Program-made: the position numbers and the translations under genes
Part shown: positions 35,355-48,630 of the stretch, in pieces
Position numbering within the stretch: the first letter of the stretch is position 1
Layout of the letters: the number at the start of each line of letters is the position of its first letter
Notes under the pieces: model-generated
Seen by the model: only the letters and a program-made list of their open reading frames with translations
Database searches by the model: none
Told to the model about the DNA's origin: nothing
From: Acanthosoma haemorrhoidale
Taxonomy: Eukaryota > Arthropoda > Insecta > Hemiptera > Acanthosomatidae
Direction of reading: 5' to 3'
Assembly (NCBI GenBank): GCA_930367205.1
Contig: OV884011.1
Coordinates: forward strand, 87,343,474-87,407,473
DNA: 64,000 nucleotides

Positions 35355-37617
35355 CTATTTATTTAATTAATGTATTTTTGGCATTTGTGTATTTTTATTT
35401 ACAGATTTAACCCCGGTTTCGTAACTCTAAAAGCGGACTGGTTAATAACATTTAAGACTGTTAACCTAATTATTATACAAGTATATAACCACTTTTTTTT
35501 ATACCGTAAATAAAACGAATATCGTTAAGTTATATCAGGTTATATAACTGTTTGAATTCATAGCGCCCTATATTGACCAAAAAAAAATCAATTCTGTTGT
35601 TCCAAAAAGTAGTTACTATATTCTATTTAGTTCTTGGCTAAAACTACAGTAACCCCATTTATTTCCAGAAAGTACTTTATTGATATTATATTGTTATATA
35701 CTCAAGGGGAAGGTGCAATAAACTGAATAAAAAAATTCAAACAATGGACTCAGTACACCTTTTTGAAATCAGCGTCTCGATTGTTGGGACTTTTGGGCTA
35801 ATAATAGTACGATGCTCTGAGGAGGATGGAAAGTTTCCGAGAAGGGTTTTGAAAGGGTTGGTGAGTCGGTAGCTAATGTTTGTTTTTTATTTCAAGGTCT
35901 GGAGTCTAGAGTTGAAATAGCTTTTTCAACCCCTACATGTTAGCGCAAACTTTTCTTTTCTATCAATGTATTATTTCAAGTGGTTGTAGGACTCACTCAT
36001 AATTTTTTGTACATTATTAAAACATATTTAATACGTACGAGAGAGTCCTTAAATCAAATTCAAAGTTTTGATCCTTTTTTATTAAAAATAGATCCTCTGA
36101 TAATCCTCCTTTAACTGACTATAAAAATTACTTTTTTGGATTCTTTATTGTGACCGTTCGGAAATAAAATGCAACCTTACAGTATTGTTTTCCTTCTTAA
36201 AAATGATTTCAAAAATTGGTTTTGTAAAATTTCAGCAACAAATCCGTATTAACTCGTAGACCATATTTTGAAGTCATGGAAAAATACTTCATGACTTATT
36301 ATCGTTATACATTTACAATAAGAGTAGCTATGTGGAGTTCCCTGTAGTACGTATTAAAAAAAACTAAGTTTTTCGTAATGCTTTTTTAACTTAATTGAAC
36401 ATCAAATAAACATCCAGCACGATTTGCAAGTTTCGTCAATAATTATAAAATCATTAGTGGACGATTAATTATTGTAGAAGCTTCTATAAGAAGAAATGGG
36501 GAGGGGTGTAATTAATAAGAGGGCTAGCCACAAAGTGGTTTTGGGCCGTGCTTATAACTTAAGCGCTTAGCGATCGATGGGCTTTAATTTGAAATCTTCT
36601 TATAGGAATAGTCGAAGGCTAGGAAGCTTAAATGATGTTCCGCTAATTTATCATAGAGTTATTTCAACGAAGAGTGATTTTATCAAATTATAAACTTCTA
36701 TCACTTTGATTCTCAAGACACATGGCTATTTTAAATATTTAACGTTGAACCTGTATTTTAATATTACTGAATTATGCAAATGTTTTTTTTTTAATCTATA
36801 AAAGTTGTAACGCCTATACTTTAATAAACTTTATTATATTTATAAACTATTTTTTAAATGCTACGTTTTCTTTCTGAGGTTTTCGTTAACAGTTTTATAA
36901 GAAAACAGCTCAAGCTGTGATCTTCGAGAAGTTTTCTAAGAAATGTATGATTCTCATTTTTTAATACCTGTCCTAAAATGTTATTTTGCTAACGTGACGG
37001 TTTGATGTCACATCACTCCTATACTTTTCTAGGCTTACTTCACCGACCGTTGAAAGGTTTGAACCTGGCCCATGTCATCCACACGCGCTTGTTAGTTAAA
37101 AAGATTTAATTAAAGTAACCCAACTATGTCGCTACTTTTGTGAATTATGAAAATTTGAGGAAATTCTCCTCAACAACAGTGAAGGCTCTCTACTTCGCTC
37201 AGTTATTAGAAGGGTACTATAGGGTATTACTTCACTCCAAGGGTAGGTGTTTTGTTTTGGATTAAATGCAAATAGACTGGGGTGAGTGGCTAATTGGAAA
37301 AACCGGCACCAAACAGGTGCCCTTGGTATTGCCCCAGATTTCCCAGTCATAATAAGTTGATGGGGGCTAATTGAATAAAATAAAACTGACCTGACGGGGT
37401 AAATTTACGATATTATGTGAGTAGGTCAGTAAGGCTTTTAATATGATAACCAGACAAAAGAAGATGACGTCCATCAGCCGGGAAAGAAAGAACTTGGCAT
37501 GGAAAATCCTCTGCATTTCCCTAGTACGATTCTCACTATGCTCCAAGCTAGATTTAGGTCATCGACTTAACTAAAGAAACTTACCACCATTACCAGCTTA
37601 CGATTGACCTTTGAGGG

Positions 37618-37620
<3 letters not shown>
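35355..37620. other. AT-rich non-coding stretch
   Basis: No gene is supported. A GC-richer patch at about 37220-37340 (minus frame of 72 codons) is unrecognised. Confidence 0.45.
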
Positions 37621-37709
<89 letters not shown>

Positions 37710-37751
37710 CCTCTCTCTCCGCCTCTCTCTCTCCCTCTCTCTCTCTCTCTC

Positions 37752-37825
<74 letters not shown>

Positions 37826-37849
37826 TCACTCTCTCTCTCTCTCTCTCTC
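37621..37849. repeat. (CT)n/(AG)n microsatellite, 229 bp
   Basis: This is a near-pure CT dinucleotide tract with interruptions such as CCCC and CCGCC near 37707-37755 and CCCTCTCAC near 37821. The similarity of two interrupted modules around 37720 and 37750 suggests local duplication. Open frames of Ser-Leu or Arg-Glu over it are artefacts of the repeat. Confidence 0.97.
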
Positions 37850-38685
37850 GTCTTTCTTGAATATATAGTAGGTGGTATGGTATCGTTAATTTTAATTTAT
37901 TTCTTTACTATATAATTATTTTAATGCTAATAGTTTAAAGAAAGATCATTTAAGTGAATATTTTATTTAATTTACCTTTTTTATAATAACTTTTTTTACT
38001 GACCATAGTACACAATTTAAAAAGAAAGGCGATTTTCTCTGGCCATTAACATCGATAATCCTATTCCTCTTTTTGTTATAACTCTCGGGATTGATACAGA
38101 TGTACGTGATCTACCGGAGCCTTCGATTCTGTACGTTAAATATATCATATTTTGTAGGGAATTTATAATTGTTTCAGCATTTTTTTTACATTATGGTGTA
38201 TTTATGTAATAGTAGACTTAGCGTGTATACAAAGTATGTTTCGATTAATTTGAAGATATAAGTACTGTTGAGAGCATATAGAGTGAGTTACTACAGGACA
38301 CAGTAAGACCCTTCCAAGTAGCCCCATTAAAGCTACCGCCTTTTTCCTCGAAGCCCATTTAGTTCTCTAGGCAAAGAGGAACGATGGCCAGTTATTGCTC
38401 TTCTCTTGCCCCGACCATGAAAAACACTTCAGTTTGTATGTCATACTTTATTTTATTTTCCATGTTATTGATTCCAAACTCTTGATTAGTTTGGCGATAG
38501 TTGTTTTTTATTATATTGGTCATGATTATGTTCCTGAGGAGATTGGAGGACATAAACACCAGCAACATCTATTTTGTTTCTATAAGTCACTTGTTTTAAT
38601 TTCAACAAAATAATTTCCAGTCCTATTATATATCAATACTTTTTACCCCCCCCCCTCTGCAGTAAGTCAAATATTAAAAACAATT
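37850..38685. other. AT-rich non-coding stretch
   Basis: No feature is supported. Confidence 0.5.
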
Positions 38686-38790
38686 TACTACAAACCCCCG
38701 TCTCTGTTCGGATTTGGATTTACGCTTTTATGCATTTTTATATTTAATACTTTATTACGTACGAAGGTAATCTTTTGGTTTTGAATAACG
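38686..38790 (+). repeat. Direct repeat, left copy (about 105 bp)
   Basis: It is about 90% identical by eye to 39698-39800, sharing TCTCTGTTCGGATTT, GGATTTACGCTTTT and CTTTTGGTTTTGAATAA. The family is unknown. Confidence 0.85.
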
Positions 38791-39697
38791 TATGTATAAC
38801 GTTTCTGAAATAATTTATATAACCGTTTCTACGTTAAGCACTTATATAATCATCTATAGTCATTTACCAATTGGAGAAAAGATGGATTTTTGTTGATTTG
38901 TTCCTAATATTTTTTATAGGCTAGTTAAATATAGAAGGGATATGTGGAACTGATGTATAAATACTGCAGTTGGCCTTTAAAAGTAATACATTTTTTGAGT
39001 GCATGTTTATTTGTACGATTGTTTTTGAAAGTTGTACTCCCTATTTAACAAGAATAATTCTGTGCACTTACCGTCTTTAGTTTTCATTAGCAATAGAGGT
39101 TCACCCAAGGTGCAGGTAGGTTCAAGGTACTTAGTTGATCTGCCACCATTGAAAATGATGATATGAGATAGGTCTGAGACAGGTGATTGACGCTTCTTCA
39201 ATAGAGCTTTTTAAGAAAAATGTGCAATGTGGGTGAACGTATAAAAACTTCTCAAAAACATAGCCTTTTTCGGTGAACTTTCCAAACAATACTAAGTAAC
39301 TTCCATCGTCACAATGTAGATTAAATGCAACTTGTTAAAGTTACATAGTCGCTCATTTAATTATGCAGACAAATCAGCGCTGAAAGATAGCAGTATTTTT
39401 AGCGTGGGACGAGAAACGGTTGTTAACATTTAGTAAGGTTATTTATTACCCCATGTGTGCTCACTGGTATTTGCTGTGTGCCATAAACCTTCCCCTGAGC
39501 TGTTGAGTGGGTTATCCCCAGGTGGCCAGCCCGATGTTTGTTAAACCTCACAATTACGCTACCACAGGATATGGCAGCATCCATGTGTATGTATTCGGCC
39601 ATATATCTGTGAAGTATTTCATGTTATTACTTTATCAATTAAAATTCAGGCCTCGATTCGGAAAGCCCATACCATGTGATATGTTTATTGTTATTAA
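38791..39697. other. Spacer between the 105-bp direct repeats
   Basis: About 0.9 kb of AT-rich DNA with short unrecognised frames (39007-39201 minus; 39507 onward plus). No transposase or reverse-transcriptase motif was seen, so I cannot say whether the repeats are the ends of one unit. Confidence 0.45.
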
Positions 39698-39800
39698 TTA
39701 CAATTCCCCTCTCTGTTCGGATTTTGGATTTACGCTTTTGTGCATTTTAATATTTAATACTTTATTTCGTACGAAGGGAATCTTTTGGTTTTGAATAATG
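39698..39800 (+). repeat. Direct repeat, right copy (about 103 bp)
   Basis: This is the partner of 38686-38790 in the same orientation, with starts about 1.0 kb apart. Small indels separate the two. Confidence 0.85.
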
Positions 39801-40689
39801 TGCCCATTCCGATTGTGTTATTAAAGTTATATGTAAAAATTAAATGAAATATACTTGATAGTTATCTCTCTATATACATATACTCTATATGGTCTGTGAT
39901 CATTCACTTCCCTTCCACATGAACACATCTTCGAGACCCTTATAACACCAAGTGCCCGGGATAGTAGGGCCATTATTTCTAAGCTATACAGGTTCCTTAA
40001 TAGTTTTTATGAATTTTAAATAAAAATGGTGCATAATGTGATATCAATATAGTCATCAGAAAGTTTTCGTAACTATTATTGAATATTCTTGAGTGTATGA
40101 TATTGTGGGTTTGTGAACTCAAAATATTCTTTTCTTTATTATCTTCTAACTGCTGATATATTTGATAGTCCTCAACGGACCTCCTGTTCAGGTTGTGCTG
40201 ATGTCATTTCTGCAGATAACTTTCTGAACTACTATAAACTGTGGGAGACCAACAGCTCGCTGATATTGCGTATCAACGAGAGGTTTTGTCCCCTTGCCTC
40301 CCCTCTTGAGAACAATAGAAAATGTTATAGTATAAGAAGTATACCTGGGTTTGTATAAGTTAATTTAGTCCACAACTTATTAATGAATCAAAAGTAAGGA
40401 TTTTCAAGAGAGGCTTATTTATGTCAAGAACAACTAACAAGTCTTTATTTTATCGCTCCTGAAATTAATGGAATTTAGTATTTTTTACCTTCGAACTTCA
40501 TTACTTTGTTCATTACAGTGTGTTGTGGGGTTTTGCCACTCCTTTACTCGTCTCGATCAAAGTTTTAGGTCCATTCTTCACATCTTTTGGTAAGACCATA
40601 CCTAGCTCACGTTATTTTGTTCTTGTCGAGACGGCATTTGACAGATTCGATATTGGTTTCAATCTTTGATATTAATATGTTAGAAACGG
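39801..40689. other. AT-rich non-coding stretch
   Basis: An 81-codon frame at 40113-40358 is unrecognised. No other feature was seen. Confidence 0.45.
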
Positions 40690-42000
40690 CTGCTGTGGTG
40701 CAAAGATAAAAAGATAATCTGGGGATGTCTTCTGCTTTCCTGGATATGTTGTAATAAGAATCTTTCATTCATAAACAAATAGTGGAAATGCCTTGTAATG
40801 GCACCCTGGTTGCCCACCAACGCTAACAGATCAGATTCAGGAGTGCTCCAGAGTCATGTATTATGTATGAGGTTGGCTCCAGTCTGTTCCAAGGCAGAAC
40901 ATGTTAGTAAGACGACGACGTGTACAGCGCCTTTTTTTCTGCAATGAAGATAGCTCGGACTATCTGATCTCCTAAACTTAAGATGTTTTTTGCGGAATCT
41001 CACATGGCCTGTCAGACCTTATGTGCGTACCCCAATAATCTAGGGTGATCACTGTAGCTCTCAAACCATTGGGAAAAAATAGCGCGAGCGCCTCCTATTG
41101 GCGATGAAGTCTAACGGGAGTTCCATTACTTCTCAATCTGTTTAGAAATGTAGGCCATCCACTTCTGTAGTTCATCCTTGATGATATTTTTGAGGGGGGG
41201 AGCCTTTAGTCTATTTTTCCCGTCGTCTTAATATGCTTTTGAGGCGCTCTCCTACCAGGACCACAGGTCTATTAGAGTAGCTGCAGCTAATACTTTAACT
41301 GCATTCTGTCGACGAGGTCCTTTATTCTCTTTAGGCCCCTAGAGGGGTGGGTAAAGGTGGTCCTTTGCATTTTAGGCAGCTTTTTTATGACCTATTGACT
41401 TTTTCAGCACATACCTCCGACACGTATGATTCCAAGAATAAGCTGTAGCTCATATAAGATAGAGGGCTTGCTACCGAGTATCTGATTGCCCATGTCTTAC
41501 TACGATTCTTGTAAAGTAATTAATCTCTCGAAGGTACTTTATGTGAGGGGTATTCCGCAGGCTTCTCCCTTAGGTACGTAATCTCATTGCTCATCAGGTC
41601 AGTACCTTCTCCTGAAATATTTAGGCAGATTGGATGACATCTTATTGCTCTTGTTTATAGATCGGTTCAACTATCCACCCCCCCCCCCTAAAGTGACTAG
41701 ATCGTCAACGTAAGCCACAAATGGTAATTGTTCTTCCTATAGGGTCACAAGAACTCTGGTGATAATTATTTTCCACAGTGAAGGACCAAGAACCGATCTT
41801 TTTGGTAGCAAACAACCAGGAACCACAAGAAATTCGCTGTATTGCACCAGCTGTACTCCTTGCTTTGCATGATTAGAAAAACCTCGGGAGATCATTCTGT
41901 TGGTTTCTTTGCAGTGAGGTATATTGTTAGAAACAAGAAATAGAGGTTTTTTACATAATTATTGTTCATAGTTTGTGGCGGTTTCTCATCATTTGTTTTT
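40690..42000 (-). pseudogene. R1/LOA-like LINE reverse-transcriptase remnant
   Basis: On the minus strand, pieces in one order give GFSNHAKQGVQLV then GCLPKRSVLGPSLWKIII (about 41850-41770; family form GCPQGSVLGPxLWN) and LPFVAYVDDLVTLG (about 41725-41685). The last holds the YVDD form of the catalytic box. Much further on, near 40750-40850, LVGNQGAITRHFHYLF recalls the conserved TGHG..F..YL start of the C-terminal cysteine domain. PQGSVLGPxLWN with Y(A/V)DDLV is typical of the R1/LOA/I group rather than Jockey. Stops, frameshifts and a run of C near 41672 disrupt it. The limits are approximate; the core is secure and the outer parts less so. Confidence 0.68.
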
Positions 42001-45000
42001 TTATTCTGATCACATCGTGTATGTCACTTGGATAGGAAGACCCTTATTTCTGTTTAGTGATTATGTGAGTGTCGGAACTTGCCCCGAGTCTCTATCTTTG
42101 TAAAAAAGGCGGTGTCCTCTGTATAGGCCTTTCTCATATCTTCAAGTTCTTTCTTTGCTTATCGAAAGACTAAAATACTAGTCCTTTGCAATTGATTTTG
42201 TACTCATTAGAATCTACCTTTTTTTTTCGTTTTTAACTCAGAGTATGTTCAACAGCTTATTTCTATTGTAGATTCTATCTATGTTACTCTGTTCTATTCA
42301 CTGAGGTGGAAGTTCCAGGGTGGCAAATTAGAGTGCAGAATGAGGAATATCGACCAGACTTCTCCCTAGGTCCCGCTAACCTTTAAGCTAACTGCGTGAC
42401 CGTCTCAAAGGCTGAGCAGCCATCCCATTAACATAATACAGTTGTAGGGCAATTTTGTTCACTGCGGCTCCAACGTATGCAAACTGTTTGCGAATACTTC
42501 GAATGTATCTCGTTAATTAATGTATGGCAGTCTTCAGCATATTAATGTTTTGTATCTGCCGACGTATAAACGTAGAAATTAAAAAGTGCTTGAATGATTG
42601 TATTAGTAATAGCAGGGGTCACAATTATCAGCCAAGTCTTTTTCCAAGTAATTTAATTTCTGGTGACTAAATCCGATTCTTATTTACTTATCTTCTAATT
42701 CTTAAATTAGCAAGCATCTTCGGAATTTTATTTTAATTGGTCGATATATTTTGAAAATTTCCTAGTCGACCTGATAATAAATTCCATAGATTTATTGCTT
42801 GGTTCATTTCTTGATTAATATCTCTGTTTTTTTTCCTCCTAATTTTAATTAAGTCGAATATCATATGTTAACTTTTAGGCTTAAGAAATGGGAATATATT
42901 TTTGTTTTGTTTTTTCTATCCGAATCATAGTTAACTTACAAAATCTGTATTATGCACTGAAAAGGCAAACTGTTTTTTTTGAGCCAAAATTTCGAAATTC
43001 AAAATTGTATGTACCTTCCCACGACTCAAACAATACTTTGGCTGGACCATTACCTAGAGGTCCTAATGGCCCCTGTAGCCCTTGGGTAGTGTCGGAACTT
43101 TATTTTTCCCTTGATTACCCTAAGATCCCTAATATTTCACCACTGGGTTAGTGACCTGATCCAGGCATGCATTATAAATTCCTAGAGTTATTAACACTTT
43201 GATTGAAATGGTTTAATAACTAATAACGCTTTTAACTGTATTGACCACCCTGGACTACAATTATTTTACTATGAGATATTATAAACATTTATGTATGTGA
43301 ATAGTCAGCCTTACTATAACTAAAATAGCCCAATTATAAGAACTAATTTTATATACCTACTTTATTGCAGATTTAGCTGTTTTATAAGTAATTTTAATAG
43401 TGCGTAAACATTTTGTAAGTTGAATACTTACTGGTTACCTTTCTTTTCCAGCAGAAATGATATTTTAAAATGTGTCTGTGGAATTATGCTGATCCCACTG
43501 AGAGTTATACCCTGGCAGGTCGTTCGATGTAAAATTATATGGCAGAGCACATTACTATCACTTTCTTGGAGTTCCGGGCGTGTTAATTTCAAAATCTGGT
43601 ACTCCTTACGTGAACAAACGTTTCACGGTTGCTTAACATATATGTTGATAATTATTAATTAATACATACAAATTAAATGGAATTGTATCATTAACAAATA
43701 AATTTAGAAACTTACATAAAAAGTTGTTATTGGTGATTTCAACAATGGTGACTTATATTATATATAAAATTTTATCTCGCCAAAACAAACTTTTTCCAGT
43801 TCTATTAGTGATGAAGTAGACATTATAGTGTCCAATACTTTCCCTAATAGTTCACAAAACTTGTTTTATCTAAACAAGCGTATGAATACAAAAACGACCT
43901 CTCAACTCACATTTCATTAAATAAATTTCCATATGGGCTTTAAATCGCTTTGGAGGTATCGATAATCTCTGGGGAAAAAGAAACAGGGCTAGCCATGAAA
44001 ATAAAATTTTAGGAGGGATCATTTTTAAACAGAATTTTTGTCAATGAAGCAAATAGAATCATTCTACATTCATAAATGATTGTGTCATCTATGTTCAGTA
44101 ATTGTTCCAAGGTCTTAGTATTTGATCAAGACATATTTTTATGCCTATAATGCTTATTTTTTTACAAAAATAACTTTTTCCTCGTTAACATCTTTATACA
44201 ATATTTGAAATTCCGGAAATCAACATTGTCAATCAAATATGTCCCAGTTGTGTAACTTGACAGCAGTGAACTTTTGTAATACTGACAGCTGCAAGAGTTC
44301 TCTGTCTAAATCGTACTCAGGCTTTCTAAATGTTTATTAAGATTTTTACGTAACTTGTATTTACAGTTTTGATTCAAATGTGCAATTAACAGCTTAATGA
44401 AAAAGCTGAAAAAAATATATATAAAAAACATTTATAACATGCACGAATTATTCGAATAATTTTTGGTTTTACTGCACTGCAAGAGTTACTGCAGTTAGTA
44501 GTTCTGTTTTTACCACATCGGATCTCTTTCAGTATCTGTTATTTTCGTAGCTAGGATAAGGATTAACTGAAAAGAGGTGTTTGGGCTGGTCATTATTAAT
44601 AAAAAGCAAAAGGTCAGTGAAAACGTCTTACTATAAAATACACAGCGCCTGTTTTTATGTTTTGACAACAAAATTAGGATAGAATAAAAAAAACAGTTTT
44701 CGATCAATTTTCGTAAAAATCTAAACAACACCGGTTTCTTATCTGATAATGGTCTATTCTACCACTTCTTTTTCCTTTATCATACTTTCTTATTTTCTTT
44801 GGCAAGTTAAAAAAATAACTTTACTTGAAGGCATGAAACAGATTTATTGCTGTTACAAACTTAAGGTTTTAGGAATCGAGCCAATTCCCTGGTTTTTAGT
44901 GTTGACTTGTTTCTTTTTAATCGTAATCCTTTAGGGTTTTCAGCCCCTCTGTGTGTGCGAGTCTGTCTCTGAGCGGGTGGGAATCTAATAGATTTTTTTA

Positions 45001-45454
45001 TGTCATATAAAGGTTTTGACTCCGATGCACATAACTAACGGTTCCTAATTAATTAATCACTTCGTAGTAAAAAAAAATTATTTGCCTAGCCTATTAAATT
45101 ATGTAAATGAATTTTTTTTTTTAATTACTGTGCCAATGGTCACAAGTTACTGCGTTCAGTACCAATAAATGGGAGGGTGTTTTAGAAACCTTGTATAAGT
45201 TTTGAATGTTTATTTCAATAAAAACATTTTGAGAACAAAAGCCACCCCTAAATATTGTCATTCTGCACATTTAACTAGCTTATTTTTCTTTTATGTTAGT
45301 AACAAGAAATATTTTTTGATCAAAATTAATAATACTATCCTAATATAATTATTTATTTTTCCCTAGTTAGTTTCCTTTCAAGACCTTGTTGTGCTTTTGT
45401 TTTCTTTCTTTGTTTAGTAAGGTAATAAAAGCCCTTTAATGATACACTAAAAAG
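42001..45454. other. AT-rich non-coding stretch
   Basis: Several frames of 60-90 codons occur (42888-43151, 43420-43662, 44510-44731 minus, 44749-44934). None has a recognisable domain. The one at 43420 follows a pyrimidine-rich CTTTTCCAG that could be a splice acceptor, but I have no other support. Confidence 0.4.
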
Positions 45455-46345
45455 TAGAAGAGCTTTATTATAAATTTACAATTCGCTTATACAGCATTAT
45501 TAAATGTGATGTAATAATTTATTTATACCTGTGTTCAATGGATGACATTCGTATAATACACAAAATCAGACGGAATATCCGGATGCATCAAAGTTCTCCC
45601 ACCGCCTTCTCCATCTTTTCGCCATCTGGCGAAGACCAGGGAGAGGGCAAGCGAGTCGCAGACGCTGACAAACATCATTGCTGGTCAGTGCCAGTACGCC
45701 ATAACTTACATATCTATTTACAATACATTGTGAGGCCAACGCCCTTTTAGGAGATGACTATGATTGTAAAGTACTGTGTAACTGGATTCCCAATTGATGA
45801 CTGTGGATGAGGTTTTTCGATTAAAGTATGGGTAAGAGGCGTTTGGGTAAGATTCTTTCGAATACTTCTAGGATTGGAAGTTAACCGAGTTAGCAGAAAG
45901 ATAGGGGATAACCAGGGGACTTTCTAGGTTTCTGGAAGAGGACAATATTGAAATATTTCCAGAGAAGAGGGTGGTTCTCAAAATACAATTAAATACGTAG
46001 GTGAGGAAAATTATTGCTTTGAGTAGGAGTCGCCGAAGGTGAGTAGTGGGCGGTAGGTTCCTTGTGAGGTATTTGACCTTAGAGAAATTGAATGCCTTCA
46101 GGGTGGATTAGAGGAATAAGGAAATCTTAACATTAGTTAGTTGCATGGGATGACTTTTGCTGATTGGGATAAGGAGTAAAAGTACGGGTTAAGTGCTGTA
46201 CGAATGATTTTGATCTTTCTTAGGCTGACGCAACCCAGAACACACACGGCACATCACCACTACGGACTGGATGCGATACATAATCTACACTTCAGAGTAT
46301 CTAAGAAAAACGTCATGCTTTCATAGGCATTAGACCGAAATACAT
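45455..46345 (-). pseudogene. Diverged J1-like LINE, internally deleted
   Basis: At 45830-46330 the minus strand follows the J1 ORF2 linker and finger region in order (compare 29220-29760), including the equivalents of the 'KHSIIFLLAKPGK' and 'PVSHPLCRDDGSW' stretches, but with many changes. At 45640-45700 a segment resembles the J1 3' untranslated region (GCAGACGCTGACAAACAT versus CACAGACGCTCAGGACAT), so the palm, thumb and C-terminal parts are missing between them. The copy belongs to J1 or a sister family and is one of the oldest in the window. Confidence 0.6.
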
Positions 46346-46764
46346 AATACGATCAGTTTCAAGTTTTAGCCTTTTATTGGCACATCAAGCAAAATGTAGG
46401 TACCGGTTTTTAACATATTCCTTATTGTTTTCACATTTACTTAAATAAATTTTGCATTTTTATTATTTTTCTTCAACTTAACATGCGACATTTTGCTCCT
46501 TAGGATATGATGTTTTGCTTTGAAAATTATGAAGGTAAATATGAACTACTACATACGATTTTGTAATACGAAGTTAAAAACTTATACAATACAACAAATG
46601 TTTCATGTGTTTTCCCTTCGCAATGTGCTACCTTGATCTTTTATCTGAACTATCATTACACAACAACGTCCCTACTACCACCTTTTTAATTTTGGCAGTG
46701 CACGCACAAGAAAAAAAACTGCAAATAAAACAATCTGATCAATTAAAAAATGTGTTATGGTCTG
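46346..46764. other. AT-rich non-coding stretch
   Basis: No feature was seen up to the LTR-X start. Confidence 0.5.
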
Positions 46765-47640
<876 letters not shown>

Positions 47641-48398
47641 GCCCCAATTCTGTTTTCAGGTCCTTTAGTCCTTTTAATTTCTTTATTAGTTATTGACCCT
47701 GGAGACTGGTACAGAGAGGGCAAATTTGAGTTGAAGCCTGACTTTGCTGTCCGTGATTGTTCTTCATAAATGTCCACAATGTTCAGTTAGTAATGTGTGT
47801 AACCTGCTGGATCAGACTTAAGGCATCTTATGCCAGTAACAAGGGACTCACCTTTTTTATTACCTCGTTAAATGCTGTAGTAGTACCAACTTAATGATTT
47901 CTGGATTCCGTATAGGTAAAATGCTTAACTTGAAATAGTCTGAATTTGTTCTGGCTTCTGTTATAGCTCACACAAAATCTGCTGGAACATAAAGTTAATG
48001 CTTTCTTGGCTTCCATCCAAAATTACTGCCAATACTTTATTTGGGTGTTACCAACCTCTACAAACTGTTGGTAGGCAGTTATTCCGAAATGTATTGAAAA
48101 GTGCAGGATAGAATTTGTGACAGTTTCACATCTGTTCTAGCACATGCACCCATCACTTCACAGTTCAACAGACTATTGTGGTTCTTGTTTTTTTTTTTTT
48201 TGTATGCACTCGAAGGCTTTATATCTGGGTGTGTATACATTCTGTGTACGTCAGCTGTCAATGCTGCTATTGTTTCCTTGTTATCGCTTTTCTTTTCCTT
48301 TCTTGTACTTGTGCATTTTCTCATTACGATCCTGAAAAAGTTGCCTACTCGCTGGTCTAATTTGTATTCGATACATACATAGCTCACATTGGTTTTTT
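47641..48398. other. Non-coding stretch with overlapping short frames
   Basis: Several mutually overlapping frames at 48079-48387 lie on both strands, which is a composition effect. None is recognised. Confidence 0.4.
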
Positions 48399-48408
48399 TT
48401 TGTCAAAT

Positions 48409-48422
48409 AAAAAAAAAAAAAA
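48409..48422. mobile_element. Apparent poly(A)-only insertion (14 A)
   Basis: A run of 14 A lies between two exact copies of TTTGTCAAAT at 48399-48408 and 48423-48432. The next copy of the same word, at 48621-48630, flanks the neighbouring SINE. I read this tentatively as a retroinsertion reduced to its tail; slippage or template jumping are alternatives. Confidence 0.4.
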
Positions 48423-48432
48423 TTTGTCAAAT

Positions 48433-48620
48433 ATCTCACTACCTTCCTGATTCCACCCGCCTCCTTTAGGCATTCCACACCCTATATCCTTTTCATACAT
48501 CCTTCAAATGGGGGACTCCCCTTAGTGAAAGGCACTCATTAGCCCAAAATAATTTTTCTTTATTTTTCCCACATCCTATTTTATAAGTTTGAGAGCTAAG
48601 GAAAAAAAAAAAAAAAAAAA
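48433..48620 (+). mobile_element. SINE-like retroposon, 5'-truncated copy
   Basis: From TTCCACCCGCCTCC onward it matches the 6076-6365 element almost base for base, through GGGGGACTCCCCTTAGTGAAAG and TTTGAGAGCTAAGG, and ends in about 18 A. It lacks the tRNA-like head. The duplication TTTGTCAAAT at 48423-48432 and 48621-48630 marks the insertion. Confidence 0.88.
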
Positions 48621-48630
48621 TTTGTCAAAT

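Noticed and set aside
37590..37915. Open frames of 79-103 codons over the CT tract
   Set aside because: They consist of Ser-Leu or Arg-Glu dipeptides produced by the microsatellite in whichever phase it is read.
43420..43662. Host exon after CTTTTCCAG
   Set aside because: The translation is unrecognised and no flanking exon was found.
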